The notes under the pieces were generated by a model. That model made no database searches. It saw nothing but the letters and a program-made list of their open reading frames with translations, and was not told where the DNA came from. Shown here piece by piece: positions 32,831 to 42,176 of a DNA stretch of 64,000 nucleotides; positions within the stretch are counted from its first letter, which is position 1, and each line of letters starts with the position of its first letter. This stretch comes from Myxococcales bacterium (GTDB lineage Bacteria > Myxococcota_A > Polyangia > Nannocystales > Nannocystaceae). The position numbers and the translations under genes were made by a program. The stretch spans positions 434,001 to 498,000 of the forward strand of contig JACKDU010000004.1 in the NCBI GenBank assembly GCA_020633335.1. The letters run 5' to 3'.

Positions 32831-34672
32831 TCACTGCGGGTTGATGACCTTGAGCCGGAGCCCGCCCGGGTAGGCGTAGGAGGTCACGTTGGTGTAGCCG
32901 ACCTGGTAGACGCCGAAGGCCTCGTCGCTCTCCGCGAGGTGGGCGCCCTCGGGGATCGACCAGTCGGCGATCTCGTAGTCGCCGAGCGCGTAGTAGCCGG
33001 TGACCACGACCCCGTCGACCATCACGTCGGCGCCGCCCTTCTTGCGGACGATCTGGGCGTAGTTCTTCGAGTAGCCGGTGCCGGTGACGAAGGCGTAGCG
33101 GGTGAGGAACTGCTCGACCGGGACCATCTGGTAGGAGGCCGGATCGCCGGTCCCGGCGCCGCCGTTCTGGCCGGCGAGGTACTGGACCGGCATGAAGGGC
33201 CCGTCGCCCGAGAAGATCACGCTCTGCTTGGTGTTGAACTCGTAGAACTTGCCCTTGTCGAGCACCACCGGGAACCCGGGCTGCGGCGGATCGGTGCTGA
33301 CGGTCACCCCGTCGTCGCCGCCGTAGACCCGCCAGTAGAAGCTCTCGCTCCCGCGGGTCGGCGCGTGGGCGCCGACGTAGGTCTCGCCCCAGTAGTCGAG
33401 CGGGATCATCTGCTCCTCGATGTGATCGCAGAAGGTCACGCCGTTGGGGACGTTGACGCACTGGACCGCGCCGACCACCCAGGCCGGCTTCGAGGTCGAT
33501 ATCACCATCCCCGAGAGGTCGGCCTGGCCCGACGAGATCTGGAGGAGGTCGTAGTCGCCGATCGTCACCATCCCGGTCTGGTTGGCGGCGACCGCGGGGA
33601 CGCCGTTGCCGGCCTGGGTCGCCACCGGCGGCGTCCAGGTCACCTGGGTGTCGTCCTCGAGGCCGATGACGTTCACGTAGGCCGGGTTGTTGGAGATGTT
33701 CGGCGCGTAGGCGGCGACGATGAAGTTCTGCCGCTGCGCGTGATCGGGGAGGAGCATCGACGAGTCGTTGTGGGCCTCGGCCTTGATCGGCGAGTGGAGG
33801 TAGGCGACCACCGGCACGTCGGAGACCACCTTGAAGGTCGAGTCGGGGCGGAGGACGCTGACCGGCCCCGGCTGCGGCGGCATCGTCAGGTCGAAGACGT
33901 GGCTCTTGCCGGGCATCACCTGGATCGGCCCGGAGACCACGTTGCCGTTGTAGTAGAGGGTGACCGACGCGGTCAGGGTCTCGGAGACGTTGCCGACCGC
34001 GAGCGCGCTCGGCTCCTCCTTGAAGTTCTGCATCTTGTTCGCCCGGAAGACGCAGCCGACGCTGCTGGCGTCGACCTTGATCAGCTCGCAGAGCTCGGTG
34101 CACTCGCCCGCGCCGCCGCATTGCTGGGTCATCCCGCAGGCGACCGGATCGCCGTAGCTCTGGCCGTCGTCGGCGCAGACCTTGTAGGCGTCGGGGCCGT
34201 CGCAGACCTGCTCGCCCGGGGTGCAGAGCTGATCGACGCACTGGCCGTCCTGGCAGACGCCGAACTCACAGTCCATCGCCTCGTAGCCCGAGCAGTCGTC
34301 GAGGCAGATCACGACCTTGTCGCCCTCGCAGCCCATCGTCGAGCCCGGCGAGCACACGCAATCGACCCCGGTGGTCGAGGTGCCGTCGCTCTCGCTCGAG
34401 CTCACCTGGCCGGTGCTGCCGGTGCTCCCCGTGGTCGCCGACGCGCTGCCGCTGCCGCTGCTCCCCGAGCCCGAGTCGCTGGTCGACGCCGTCGTCGTCC
34501 CGCTGGTCCCGCTCGTGCTCGCGGTCGCGCTCGCGCTCGCGGTCGCGCTCGCGCTCCCGGTGCCGGTCTCGCTCGCGCCGGTGTCGCCCGAGTCGCCCGA
34601 GCAGGCGAGGCCGAGGCTGAGACCGAGGAGCGGGATCAAAGAGAAGGAGCCGGGACGCGCGACAATGCTCAT
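32831..34672 (-). CDS. lipoprotein with IgGFc-binding-type domain (613 aa)
   Basis: Signal peptide ending LGLAC24, a Ser/Thr/Ala/Gly linker (25-100), then a Cys-rich segment (100-200) with several CxxG repeats. The remaining 400 residues match the repetitive beta region of IgGFc-binding-like proteins (VVAYLHSPIKAEAHNDSSMLLP, WGETYVGAHAPTRGSESFYWRV, VDGVVVTGYYALGDYEIA). Such domains are common in myxobacterial surface proteins and are thought to mediate binding or adhesion. ATG 34672 lies 6 nt after GATAGT. The gene converges with the giant vWFA gene. Its ligand is unknown. Confidence 0.75.
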   Translation of the reverse strand: MSIVARPGSFSLIPLLGLSLGLACSGDSGDTGASETGTGSASATASASATASTSGTSGTTTASTSDSGSGSSGSGSASATTGSTGSTGQVSSSESDGTSTTGVDCVCSPGSTMGCEGDKVVICLDDCSGYEAMDCEFGVCQDGQCVDQLCTPGEQVCDGPDAYKVCADDGQSYGDPVACGMTQQCGGAGECTELCELIKVDASSVGCVFRANKMQNFKEEPSALAVGNVSETLTASVTLYYNGNVVSGPIQVMPGKSHVFDLTMPPQPGPVSVLRPDSTFKVVSDVPVVAYLHSPIKAEAHNDSSMLLPDHAQRQNFIVAAYAPNISNNPAYVNVIGLEDDTQVTWTPPVATQAGNGVPAVAANQTGMVTIGDYDLLQISSGQADLSGMVISTSKPAWVVGAVQCVNVPNGVTFCDHIEEQMIPLDYWGETYVGAHAPTRGSESFYWRVYGGDDGVTVSTDPPQPGFPVVLDKGKFYEFNTKQSVIFSGDGPFMPVQYLAGQNGGAGTGDPASYQMVPVEQFLTRYAFVTGTGYSKNYAQIVRKKGGADVMVDGVVVTGYYALGDYEIADWSIPEGAHLAESDEAFGVYQVGYTNVTSYAYPGGLRLKVINPQ

Positions 34673-34736
34673 CGGGCGACTATCCCCGCCGACGGGGGGC
34701 CCAGCAAGCGCTTTTGCAGCGGGCTCGGGGCTCGGC

Positions 34737-35096
34737 TCAGCGGACGGCGGCGACGACGGCCGTCGGCGCGTCGACCTGCACATCGACCGGCGCCTCGACG
34801 GCCGGCCGGGCGAGGCGGGCCCGCCGGACCACCGTCACCTCGGGGGTCGCCGCGACGATCGGGGCCTGCTGGGCGAGGCGAGCCCGCCGGACCACCTTCA
34901 CCGCGGGCGCCGGCCGGGCGAGGCGGGCTCGCCGGAGCACCGTCACCTCGGGGGTGGGTGCCGGCGCGCTCGCCTCGAGGACCGGCGCCGCCTCGCGGGC
35001 GAGCGGCTCCGCGGCCTGGGCGAGCGACGGCGCGAAGAGACCCAACGCAGCCGCCAGGGGGAGGAGGGTGGCGGTGGAGTGGAGGAGCGCGCGCAT
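34737..35096 (-). CDS. secreted small protein with three RRARLA repeats (119 aa)
   Basis: Signal peptide of 28 residues (LLPLAAALGLFAPSLAQAA). The mature part is Ala/Pro-rich with three spaced basic repeats: VTVLRRARLARPA, VKVVRRARLAQQA and VTVVRRARLARPA, separated by acidic or Pro/Ala spacers. The repeats are nearly identical at the DNA level too, which points to recent expansion. I recognise no family. Upstream, an inverted repeat CACATG-N6-CATGTG (35156-35173) may be a regulator site. The product could be a cell-surface spacer, a polyanion-binding protein or a processed peptide. None of these is proven. Confidence 0.55.
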   Translation of the reverse strand: MRALLHSTATLLPLAAALGLFAPSLAQAAEPLAREAAPVLEASAPAPTPEVTVLRRARLARPAPAVKVVRRARLAQQAPIVAATPEVTVVRRARLARPAVEAPVDVQVDAPTAVVAAVR

Positions 35097-35155
35097 CGTG
35101 GACCGGGCCTTCTCGCTCTTGGGGTCGATCAACCCCGCAGGCAAAGAAACTCTCC

Positions 35156-35173
35156 CACATGTACTCCCATGTG
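35156..35173. promoter_or_regulatory. inverted repeat CACATG-N6-CATGTG
   Basis: Perfect 6-bp arms with a 6-bp spacer, about 60 nt upstream of the RRARLA-repeat gene, within a relatively AT-rich gap (35097-35295). The symmetry suits a dimeric regulator. Confidence 0.35.
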
Positions 35174-35295
35174 CCAAGGGGTGCCTGGAGGTGCAAATAG
35201 GTCCTTCACGCACACACGAGTGTAAATTCCCGCAGGCCGCCCGCCGGCCCCGGGGCCGCGTGCGCTGGGGGCCTGAGGCACCGCACGCGCGCCGC

Positions 35296-35679
35296 TCAGT
35301 TGACCGCGTAGGGCGTCGAGAGGCGGAAGGTCGCGATCTCGGCTTCGAAGGTCTCCCCCTCCTCGGTGAGCATCTGATAGGTGCCCTGCATCGAGCCGAA
35401 GGGGGTCGTGAGCGGACAGAAGGAGGTGTACTCGAAGCTCTCGCCGGGCGGCAGGACCGGCTGGACGCCGACCACCCCCGGGCCGCGGACCTCCTCGACC
35501 TCGCCGTGGGCGTCGGTGATCACCCAGTGGCGGCTGATCAGCTGGACGGTGTCCTCGCCCTCGTTGGCGATCTCGATGGTGTAGACGAAGAGCCAGCGCT
35601 CGGGCGGCTGGGAGTGGTCGGGGGAGTAGCGCGAGCGGACGCGGACGCGGATCCCTCGGGTCGTGGCCTCGGAGCTCAT
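35296..35679 (-). CDS. apaG: ApaG domain protein (127 aa)
   Basis: Complete ApaG-type beta-sandwich: GIRVRVRSRYSPDHS (9-23), YTIEIANEGEDTVQLISRHW (33-52), then RGPGVVGVQPVLPPGESFEY (65-84) and TPFGSMQGTYQM (91-102). ApaG proteins are linked to Co2+/Mg2+ homeostasis and to Ap4A metabolism, but the molecular role is not settled. Length is the usual 125-130 residues. It is a single gene facing the RRARLA-repeat gene on the same strand. Nothing unusual is visible. Confidence 0.92.
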   Translation of the reverse strand: MSSEATTRGIRVRVRSRYSPDHSQPPERWLFVYTIEIANEGEDTVQLISRHWVITDAHGEVEEVRGPGVVGVQPVLPPGESFEYTSFCPLTTPFGSMQGTYQMLTEEGETFEAEIATFRLSTPYAVN

Positions 35680-35730
35680 CGGCGAAGAACGCGGATAGCC
35701 AAGGCCGCCCGCGCCGTCAAGCGCTCGCGG

Positions 35731-36204
35731 CTACTTGCAGGCGGCGGCCTGGTCCTCGCAGCCCGGCGGCTTCGGCGAGATCAGCGAGAGGCCGATGCAG
35801 GCGAGGCACTCCTGGCTCATCGGATCGGTGCAGGAGCCGTTGGAGAAGCACTGCTGGCCGATGCAGAGGCCGAGCTCGAGCGCCTTCTGCCCCTCCTCCG
35901 GCGAGAGGCCGGTGGCGCAATCCTGGAAGCAGGCGGGGTCGGCCGTCACCGCGCAGAGGCCGATGCACTCGAGGATGTCGCGGCAGGTCTTCGGGGGCTC
36001 GGGGTCACCAGTGGTCCCGGTCGACGTCGAGGTCGACGTCGAGGTCGACGTCGACGTGGTCTCGTCGCCGGTCGAGCTCGTGGAGGAGCTCCCGGTCGAG
36101 GTCGAGGTCCCGGTCTCGCTCTCCTGCTGCTGGAGATCGGAGTTGCAGCCGGGGAGCGCGAGGCCCCCGACGAGCGCCAAAATCAGCGTCCACCGAGACG
36201 ACAT
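35731..36204 (-). CDS. Cys-rich lipoprotein (157 aa)
   Basis: Signal peptide with lipobox LALPGC20, a Ser/Thr linker with a long (ST)n run (about 32-65), then an 85-residue domain with ten Cys (CRDILECIGLCAV, CFQDCATG, CIGQQCFSNGSC, CLACIG, CEDQAAAC). Cys spacing suggests a small disulfide-rich helical domain, seen in other myxobacterial lipoproteins, without a known function. TATGGT ends 8 nt before the ATG. The (ST)n-coding DNA is a simple repeat and may vary in length between strains. Confidence 0.65.
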   Translation of the reverse strand: MSSRWTLILALVGGLALPGCNSDLQQQESETGTSTSTGSSSTSSTGDETTSTSTSTSTSTSTGTTGDPEPPKTCRDILECIGLCAVTADPACFQDCATGLSPEEGQKALELGLCIGQQCFSNGSCTDPMSQECLACIGLSLISPKPPGCEDQAAACK

Positions 36205-36212
36205 CGGCGTCG

Positions 36213-36218
36213 ACCATA
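36213..36218 (-). promoter_or_regulatory. -10-like hexamer for the Cys-rich lipoprotein
   Basis: TATGGT on the minus strand in TGCTATGGT, ending 8 nt before the ATG at 36204. Confidence 0.4.
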
Positions 36219-36359
36219 GCAGATTGCCGGGGACGGCCCCGGCGAATTGTCGGCCCCCAGGTGCGGGGCTCGCCCGGGGCTCACCCGGGTCTCGCTCGGT
36301 TGTGGCTCCAGCTTGTCGGCCGCCGCGCGCTTGCTATCCTCCCGGGCCACGAGGTGCCG

Positions 36360-37286
<927 letters not shown>

Positions 37287-37413
37287 TGCCGGGAGAGGCG
37301 GACGATCTCACGCTCCGTCACCCGGCGGACGCTCACACGGCCGCGCGCGCGACCCTCAGGGCGCACGACCTGCCCTTGACCGCCGCCCGGGGGCTGGCTA
37401 GCGTTGCGCCGCA

Positions 37414-37893
37414 ATGCGTCGCCAAGGCTCCACGCCCGCCGCCTCCCCCGCTCGCCGGCTCGCCGGCGCCCTCCTGGCGCTCGCGCTCGCGGGCGGCCCC
37501 GTGGCCTGCAAGGCGCCCTGCGACGAGCTCCGCGACTTCGTCTGCGACGGCCGCGGCGAGGACTACTGCAAGCAGGTCGACGGCTTCCTCGCCGAGCATC
37601 AGGTCGACGCCCAGGGCGCCCCCCTCAGCGGCCCCGCCCGCGAGGAGTCCTGCCGCTACATCATGAGCAACGTCGAGATCCAGCACGCCTACCGCTTCAA
37701 GGCCCGCGAGAAGCTCCTCGGCGAGCCCTACTGGCAGGTGCTCAAGAACATGAAGCCGGACGAGCGCGAGCGCTGGAAGAAGGACCACGGGATCGTCGAC
37801 AACGCGCCGATCGCCAAGGGCGCGCAGGCCGACGACCTCCCGGCCGACGCCCCCAACGATCCGCAGGCGCAGGACGCCCCCAAGGACGAGTAG
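37414..37893 (+). CDS. hypothetical lipoprotein (159 aa)
   Basis: Basic N-terminus, hydrophobic segment LAGALLALALAGG and lipobox GPVAC32. A compact domain (33-105) has five Cys (CKAPCDELRDFVCDG, YCKQ, ESCRYI), followed by an acidic, Asp/Ala/Pro-rich tail (105-159). No family recognised. TAGCGT ends 9 nt before the ATG. It converges with the LOG-family gene, with only 13 nt between their stops. Confidence 0.6.
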   Translation: MRRQGSTPAASPARRLAGALLALALAGGPVACKAPCDELRDFVCDGRGEDYCKQVDGFLAEHQVDAQGAPLSGPAREESCRYIMSNVEIQHAYRFKAREKLLGEPYWQVLKNMKPDERERWKKDHGIVDNAPIAKGAQADDLPADAPNDPQAQDAPKDE

Positions 37894-37906
37894 CCCCGCC
37901 GGCCCC

Positions 37907-38503
37907 TCAGGGCGCCGGCGGGATCTTCCCGAGGGTCCGCCGCAGATCGGGGATCGTCGCGCTCGCCATCGCCGCCAGGAGCTCGTCGATCGAGTCGGCC
38001 GCGTGGAGGATCCCGCGGTGCGGCCCGCGGATGAAGCCGCGGCTGGCCGCGTGATCGACGAAGCGGAGGAGGTGGTCGAAGTAGCCGGCGACGTTGAGGA
38101 TCCCGACCGGCTTCTGGTGGTAGCCGAGCTGCGTCCAGGTGGTCACCTCGAAGAGCTCGTCGAGGGTGCCGAAGCCCCCCGGCAGGGCGATGAAGGCGTC
38201 GGCGAGCTGGGCCATCACCATCTTGCGGGCGTGCATCGAGTCGACGACGAAGAGCTCGGTGAGCCGGCCGTGGGCCACCTCGAGCTCCTGGAGCTTGTGC
38301 GGGATCACCCCGTAGACCTCGCCGCCCGCGTCGAGGGCAGCGTCGGCGACGAGCCCCATCAGGCCGATCCGGCCGCCGCCGTAGACCACGCCGATCCCCT
38401 GGCCGGCGAGGGCCGCACCGACCGCGCGGGCGGTCTCGCCGAAGATCGGATCGTCGCCGGAGGCCGAGCCGCAGTAGATACAGATTCGCCGGAAGGAGCG
38501 CAC
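37907..38503 (-). CDS. LOG family protein, putative nucleotide 5'-monophosphate phosphoribohydrolase (198 aa)
   Basis: Rossmann-like fold with the family motif PGGFGTLDE (108-116) and the preceding MHARK (91-94), both part of the active site of cytokinin-activating LOG enzymes. VVYGGGRIGLMG (39-50) binds the phosphate. Such proteins, often misnamed lysine decarboxylases, cleave ribose 5-phosphate from nucleotides. GTG start at 38503 follows TAGCGT by 6 nt. Length is typical. The physiological substrate in this bacterium is unknown. Confidence 0.88.
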   Translation of the reverse strand: MRSFRRICIYCGSASGDDPIFGETARAVGAALAGQGIGVVYGGGRIGLMGLVADAALDAGGEVYGVIPHKLQELEVAHGRLTELFVVDSMHARKMVMAQLADAFIALPGGFGTLDELFEVTTWTQLGYHQKPVGILNVAGYFDHLLRFVDHAASRGFIRGPHRGILHAADSIDELLAAMASATIPDLRRTLGKIPPAP

Positions 38504-38509
38504 GGGGCG

Positions 38510-38515
38510 ACGCTA
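38510..38515 (-). promoter_or_regulatory. -10-like hexamer for the LOG-family gene
   Basis: TAGCGT on the minus strand, ending 6 nt before the GTG at 38503. Confidence 0.4.
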
Positions 38516-38598
38516 CAGGCGGCGGCCGCGGGCGGCAAGCCGGGGCGTCGCCGCGAGGGCGTTGCCGCGAGGCCCTGGCGCCAGGTAGAAGCGAGCAC

Positions 38599-39201
38599 AT
38601 GAGCCTCTCCCTCACCCTCTACCTCGTCGACCTCGAGCGCGCGCGCGGGGCGATCGGCTCCGGCGACGACAAGCTGCGGCGGCAGATCGGCGGGCGCTTC
38701 AAGGCCGACCTCGCGCGGGCCGACGAGTGGTTCTCGAGCGAGATCGAGCGCGGCGCGCCGACCCGCCACGACGCCCTCCGGGCGGTGATCGAGGGCGGGC
38801 CCTTCGACGCGCGCTACGGCTTCCAGTACGGCTACGCCTACGAGATGATCTGCCGCCACTTCGGCCGCTACCTCAACAACAACGCCTTCTCGCCCTTCCG
38901 CGGCGACTGGCTCGAGGAGGTCGACCGCGGCCTTGGGACCCTCGGGATCGACGCGCTCCGGGTGACCACCTTCATGTACGGCGGCCCGCCGGCGCCCCTC
39001 CCCCGCCCCAGCGACTTCCCGGGCTACGGCGAGTGGAGCGCGGAGCGCTGCGCCGAGGGGCTCGCGCAGTGGCAGGCGACGACCCCCGAGGCCCGCGCGG
39101 CCGTCGAGCCGATGGTCCTCGACGCGATCGCGGCCTGCGTCGAGTGGACCCGCGAGGCGCAGGCGAAGCCCGGGAGCGGCGTCGCAGGCTTCGGCTACTA
39201 G
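38599..39201 (+). CDS. conserved hypothetical cytoplasmic protein, DUF7691-like (200 aa)
   Basis: Soluble alpha/beta protein without signal peptide. It contains RYGFQYGYAYEMICRHFGRYL (about 73-93), NNAFSPFRGDWLEE and FPGYGEWS. This pattern recalls the DUF7691 group of small bacterial proteins, some linked to toxin-immunity loci, but I am not certain of the assignment. The neighbours (LOG protein and a lipoprotein) give no functional hint. GGTAGAAG sits just before the start, with no clear ribosome binding site. Confidence 0.6.
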   Translation: MSLSLTLYLVDLERARGAIGSGDDKLRRQIGGRFKADLARADEWFSSEIERGAPTRHDALRAVIEGGPFDARYGFQYGYAYEMICRHFGRYLNNNAFSPFRGDWLEEVDRGLGTLGIDALRVTTFMYGGPPAPLPRPSDFPGYGEWSAERCAEGLAQWQATTPEARAAVEPMVLDAIAACVEWTREAQAKPGSGVAGFGY

Positions 39202-39219
39202 CGCCGACGATCCAAGGCG

Positions 39220-39741
39220 CTAGAACTCGAAGGTGAAGACCTCGCTGATCGCCCCGTCGATCGCCGCGAGCTCGCCCGACCACTCGGCCTGGACCTCGCC
39301 CGCGACCTCGAGGGTGAACGCGCCGGCGTTGAGGCCGTCGAAGTTCTGCACCCACACCCGGTAGGTCCCCGAGAGCGCGCCGTCGGAGAAGAAGATGTTC
39401 TCGACGTGGGTCCCGTGGGGCTCGCTGCACTCGCCGCCGACGCAGTCGTCGAGGTCGAGCTCGCCGCCGTCGGCGGAGGGGTTGGCGTAGGAGAGCTCGC
39501 TGCCGCTCGGGGTCTGGACGTGGAGGTCGAAGTCGGAGCGGACCGTCCACGAGAGCGAGACCCGGAAGGTCCCCTCCTGGACGCAGACATCTCCAAAGCA
39601 GACCGAGCCCTCCACGCAGTCGCTGTTGTCGACGCAGGGGTCCCCCGACATGCCGTTCCCCTCACCGCGCTCGGGCACCGGACGGTCGCTGCACGAGAGG
39701 GCGAAGGGCAACGCCAGGGCGGCGGCGAGACGGAGGCGCAT
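39220..39741 (-). CDS. lipoprotein with YfaP/DUF2135-like domain (173 aa)
   Basis: Signal peptide with lipobox FALSC17, then a short Cys motif (CVDNSDCVEGSVCFGDVC) and a beta domain (about 60-150) with SDFDLHVQTPSG, GGELDLDDCVGG and NIFFSDGALSGTYRVWVQNF. This resembles YfaP/DUF2135 domains, which have an exposed Asp-rich edge. ATG 39741 is preferred over the TTG at 39750, because TAGAGT ends 8 nt before it. Role unknown. Confidence 0.65.
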   Translation of the reverse strand: MRLRLAAALALPFALSCSDRPVPERGEGNGMSGDPCVDNSDCVEGSVCFGDVCVQEGTFRVSLSWTVRSDFDLHVQTPSGSELSYANPSADGGELDLDDCVGGECSEPHGTHVENIFFSDGALSGTYRVWVQNFDGLNAGAFTLEVAGEVQAEWSGELAAIDGAISEVFTFEF

Positions 39742-39851
39742 GATGGGCAACTCTACACGCGCCGACCTCCTCCCGCCGGGAAAAGCGCCCTCGGGGCCCG
39801 CTGGCCGCCTCCGCAGCGCCCCACGCCGCCGGGCCGAGCCCGAAGATCTGC

Positions 39852-39857
39852 TAGCCT
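39852..39857 (+). promoter_or_regulatory. -10-like hexamer before the lipoprotein at 39864
   Basis: TAGCCT in TGCTAGCCT, 6 nt before the ATG. Confidence 0.4.
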
Positions 39858-39863
39858 CCGGCC

Positions 39864-40670
39864 ATGCCGCGCCTCCCCCTCGCCCCCCTGGCCGCCATCG
39901 CGCTCCCCTGGCTCCTCGCCTGCGGCGGCGACGACTCGTCGGCGTCGACTCCGACGAGCGAGACCGGCCTGAGCGGGAGCTCCTCGTCGACCACCGACGC
40001 CGGCACCTCGTCGACCAGCGACGCGAGCGGCAGCGGCAGCGGCGACGCGAGCACGTCGAGCACCAGCACGGGCGGCGAGACCACCGGGGTCGGCACGGGC
40101 GAGGCGACGACCTCGACCTCGACGACGGGCAGCGGCTGCACCCCGGGCGAGGCCGGCTGCGCCTGCGACGGCAACCTCTGCGACGAGGGCCTGACCTGCG
40201 TCAACGGCACCTGCTACGCCCCCCTCGACTGCACCGACGAGGAGGAGGAGCCCAACAACAGCGAGTCGACGGCGATCGATCTCGGGATGATCACCGACAA
40301 CGACGACGACGGCTCCTCCTTCGCCGGCGTCCTCGCCGGCAAGGCCGACGTCGACTGGTACCGCTACATCGGCTCCGACACGATCCTCCACACCACCGAG
40401 CCCACCCGGACGGTGACCGGCCAGAACCTCCGCTTCTGCAAGTTCCTCGAGTGCCTGAACGACGGGCCGGCGATGACCGACGTCACCTGCCCGGACGGCA
40501 CCGACTTCGCGATCTCGCCGCAGCTCCGCCCGGGCTGCTGCTCCTCCGAGGGCTTCCAGCTCTCCGACTACAACTGCCCGGGGAGCGACGACAGCGTCCT
40601 CGTGTACATGCGCCTCGACAAGGCGCTCTTCGACGAGTGCGTCCCCTACAAGGTCGACTACTACCTCTAG
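39864..40670 (+). CDS. lipoprotein with Cys-rich module and PPC-like domain (268 aa)
   Basis: Lipobox LLAC20, followed by a Ser/Thr/Gly linker to residue 92 and a Cys-rich knot (CTPGEAGCACDGNLCDEGLTCVNGTC in outline, residues 93-118). The C-terminal domain begins EEEPNNSESTAIDLG and contains LAGKADVDWYRY, which is the pattern of bacterial pre-peptidase C-terminal (PPC) domains. The three Cys pairs at the end (FCKFLEC, PGCCSSEG, YNCPG) are extra. Gene ends at a strong hairpin. Function unknown, surface location likely. Confidence 0.65.
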   Translation: MPRLPLAPLAAIALPWLLACGGDDSSASTPTSETGLSGSSSSTTDAGTSSTSDASGSGSGDASTSSTSTGGETTGVGTGEATTSTSTTGSGCTPGEAGCACDGNLCDEGLTCVNGTCYAPLDCTDEEEEPNNSESTAIDLGMITDNDDDGSSFAGVLAGKADVDWYRYIGSDTILHTTEPTRTVTGQNLRFCKFLECLNDGPAMTDVTCPDGTDFAISPQLRPGCCSSEGFQLSDYNCPGSDDSVLVYMRLDKALFDECVPYKVDYYL

Positions 40671-40681
40671 CAGAGCCGCGA

Positions 40682-40715
40682 AGATGACCCCGAGGACAGG
40701 TCCCCGGGGTCATCT
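40682..40715 (+). terminator. bidirectional hairpin terminator
   Basis: 16-bp stem AGATGACCCCGAGGAC / GTCCCCGGGGTCATCT with one mismatch and a 2-nt apex, between convergent genes ending at 40670 and 40726. Confidence 0.6.
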
Positions 40716-40725
40716 CGTTCGGGCC

Positions 40726-41172
40726 CTAGCCGAGCTCGCCGGCGAGGCGCTCGGGGAGCTCACGGTCGGGGACGAAGGTGAGGTCCTTGTCGACCGACGC
40801 CCGGACCTTGCGCGCGACCTGCTCGTCGAGCGCGCCGCGGAGGAGGCCGAGGAAGTGCGGCGGCGCCACCAGGACGACGTCGCGGTAGGAGCCGTCGCCG
40901 TGGCCGGCGTGGAGCCGGGCCGCGAGCTCGTGGGCGAAGTGCTCGGCCTCGACCTCCTTGGGGTGGGTGTGGGCCTCCATGGACGCCCGCCCCTCGGTGG
41001 TCCGCTGCTGGACGCGACCCGGCCGATCGGCGGCGAGGTCGATCCCCTTCGCGCGGCTCTCGGGGTGGACAAGCGCGTCGACCGCGGCCCACGGCCCGCT
41101 CCCCCCCTCGCTGGCGAAGAGGCGGGCGCGGCTGGCATCGGCGACCAGGATCCAGGTGATGTTGCTCGACAT
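40726..41172 (-). CDS. host-attachment/baeRF-like protein (148 aa)
   Basis: Starts ITWILVADASRARLFAS (5-21), the typical opening of the 'host attachment protein' family, which shares the fold of archaeo-eukaryotic release factors. HLHAGHG, DVVLVAPPHFLGLLRGAL (about 98-115) and TFVPDREL complete the domain. It has no signal peptide. The family name comes from plant-associated bacteria. The true function is probably ribosome-related but not established. ATG 41172 was chosen because the family begins there and TACAGG lies just upstream. Confidence 0.8.
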   Translation of the reverse strand: MSSNITWILVADASRARLFASEGGSGPWAAVDALVHPESRAKGIDLAADRPGRVQQRTTEGRASMEAHTHPKEVEAEHFAHELAARLHAGHGDGSYRDVVLVAPPHFLGLLRGALDEQVARKVRASVDKDLTFVPDRELPERLAGELG

Positions 41173-41303
41173 GATCTTCCTGTAGCCGACCGCCTTGGCC
41201 GGCGCTTCGGCGCTACAATTCCCCGACCGGGCGGCCGAGGGCAAGGACCTGCGCCGGTCCAGGGTGTGAAGGATTTGCGCCCCCCGCCGCCGATGGGGCC
41301 GTG

Positions 41304-42161
41304 ATGATCGAAGCGACCATGCAGGAGCCCGACGCGACCACGCAGGTGCCCGACGCGCCGACGCTCGCCGCCCCCGCGGGCCATCACATCCAGGTCAGCG
41401 CCTGGTGCTTCCGGCAGCCGATCGATCTCCGCCAGCTCCGGGCGCAGACCGAGCCGCCGCCGCTGGTCCGCGGCCCCGATCTCGACGTCCGCGAGCTCGG
41501 TGAGGGCCGCTTCCTGGCGCTCGCACGCTTCGGGATCGCGGTCCTCTGGCCCGACGACGCCGAGATGCGGGCGGAGACCGAGCGCACCCTGGCCCCGCAC
41601 CTCGGCGCCGACCACCGCTGCCCCGCCCACGACGAGGAGATCACGGTGGTCCTCGATCCCGACGGCGATCGGGTCACCGACGACGCGATCGGCCTCCGCC
41701 GCGGCGATCTCCCGCGGATCCGGGTCGTCAGCCTCGCGCTCGCGCAGTCGGTCGGCCTCGACCGGATCGAGGCCGAGGTCGAGGCCGCCCTGGCGACGAC
41801 CGAGCCCTTCATCCGCGAGGTCCGCACGCGCGGCCGCTCGGGGATCGGCGCCCGCCGCCTCCTCCAGCTGATCGGCACGGCGATGAGCGCCCGCCAGCAG
41901 GCCCTCGTCGACCTGGCGATCCTCGACCTCCCCGAGGAGGCCTGGGAGTCGCCGGAGATCGACGCGCTCTTCCACAGCCTCGGCGAGCACCTCGACCTCC
42001 GCGAGCGCGTCCGGGTGCTCGAGCGCAAGGCCGAGATCCTCGCCGACAACGTCACGCTCCTCCGCGAGGATCTCGCGGTCCGCCAGTCGCTGCGGGTCGA
42101 GTGGGTGATCGTCGCGCTGATCCTGATCGAGATCGTGCTCTCGCTGGTGACCGCGCACTGA
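41304..42161 (+). CDS. RMD1/YagE family (DUF155) protein (285 aa)
   Basis: DUF155 landmarks: an N-terminal beta domain (VSAWCFRQPIDLRQL, GRFLALARFGIAVLWP), DEEITVVLDPDGDRV, SLALAQSVGLDRIE (about 145-158), LDLPEEAWESPEIDALF and the C-terminal membrane helix WVIVALILIEIVLSLV. Eukaryotic homologues (RMD1, RMND1) act at mitochondrial membranes. Bacterial roles are unknown. A GTG 3 nt upstream is an alternative start. TACAAT at 41215-41220 is about 85 nt before the start, so this gene may have a real leader. Confidence 0.85.
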   Translation: MIEATMQEPDATTQVPDAPTLAAPAGHHIQVSAWCFRQPIDLRQLRAQTEPPPLVRGPDLDVRELGEGRFLALARFGIAVLWPDDAEMRAETERTLAPHLGADHRCPAHDEEITVVLDPDGDRVTDDAIGLRRGDLPRIRVVSLALAQSVGLDRIEAEVEAALATTEPFIREVRTRGRSGIGARRLLQLIGTAMSARQQALVDLAILDLPEEAWESPEIDALFHSLGEHLDLRERVRVLERKAEILADNVTLLREDLAVRQSLRVEWVIVALILIEIVLSLVTAH

Positions 42162-42176
42162 GGCGCGCGGCCGAGC

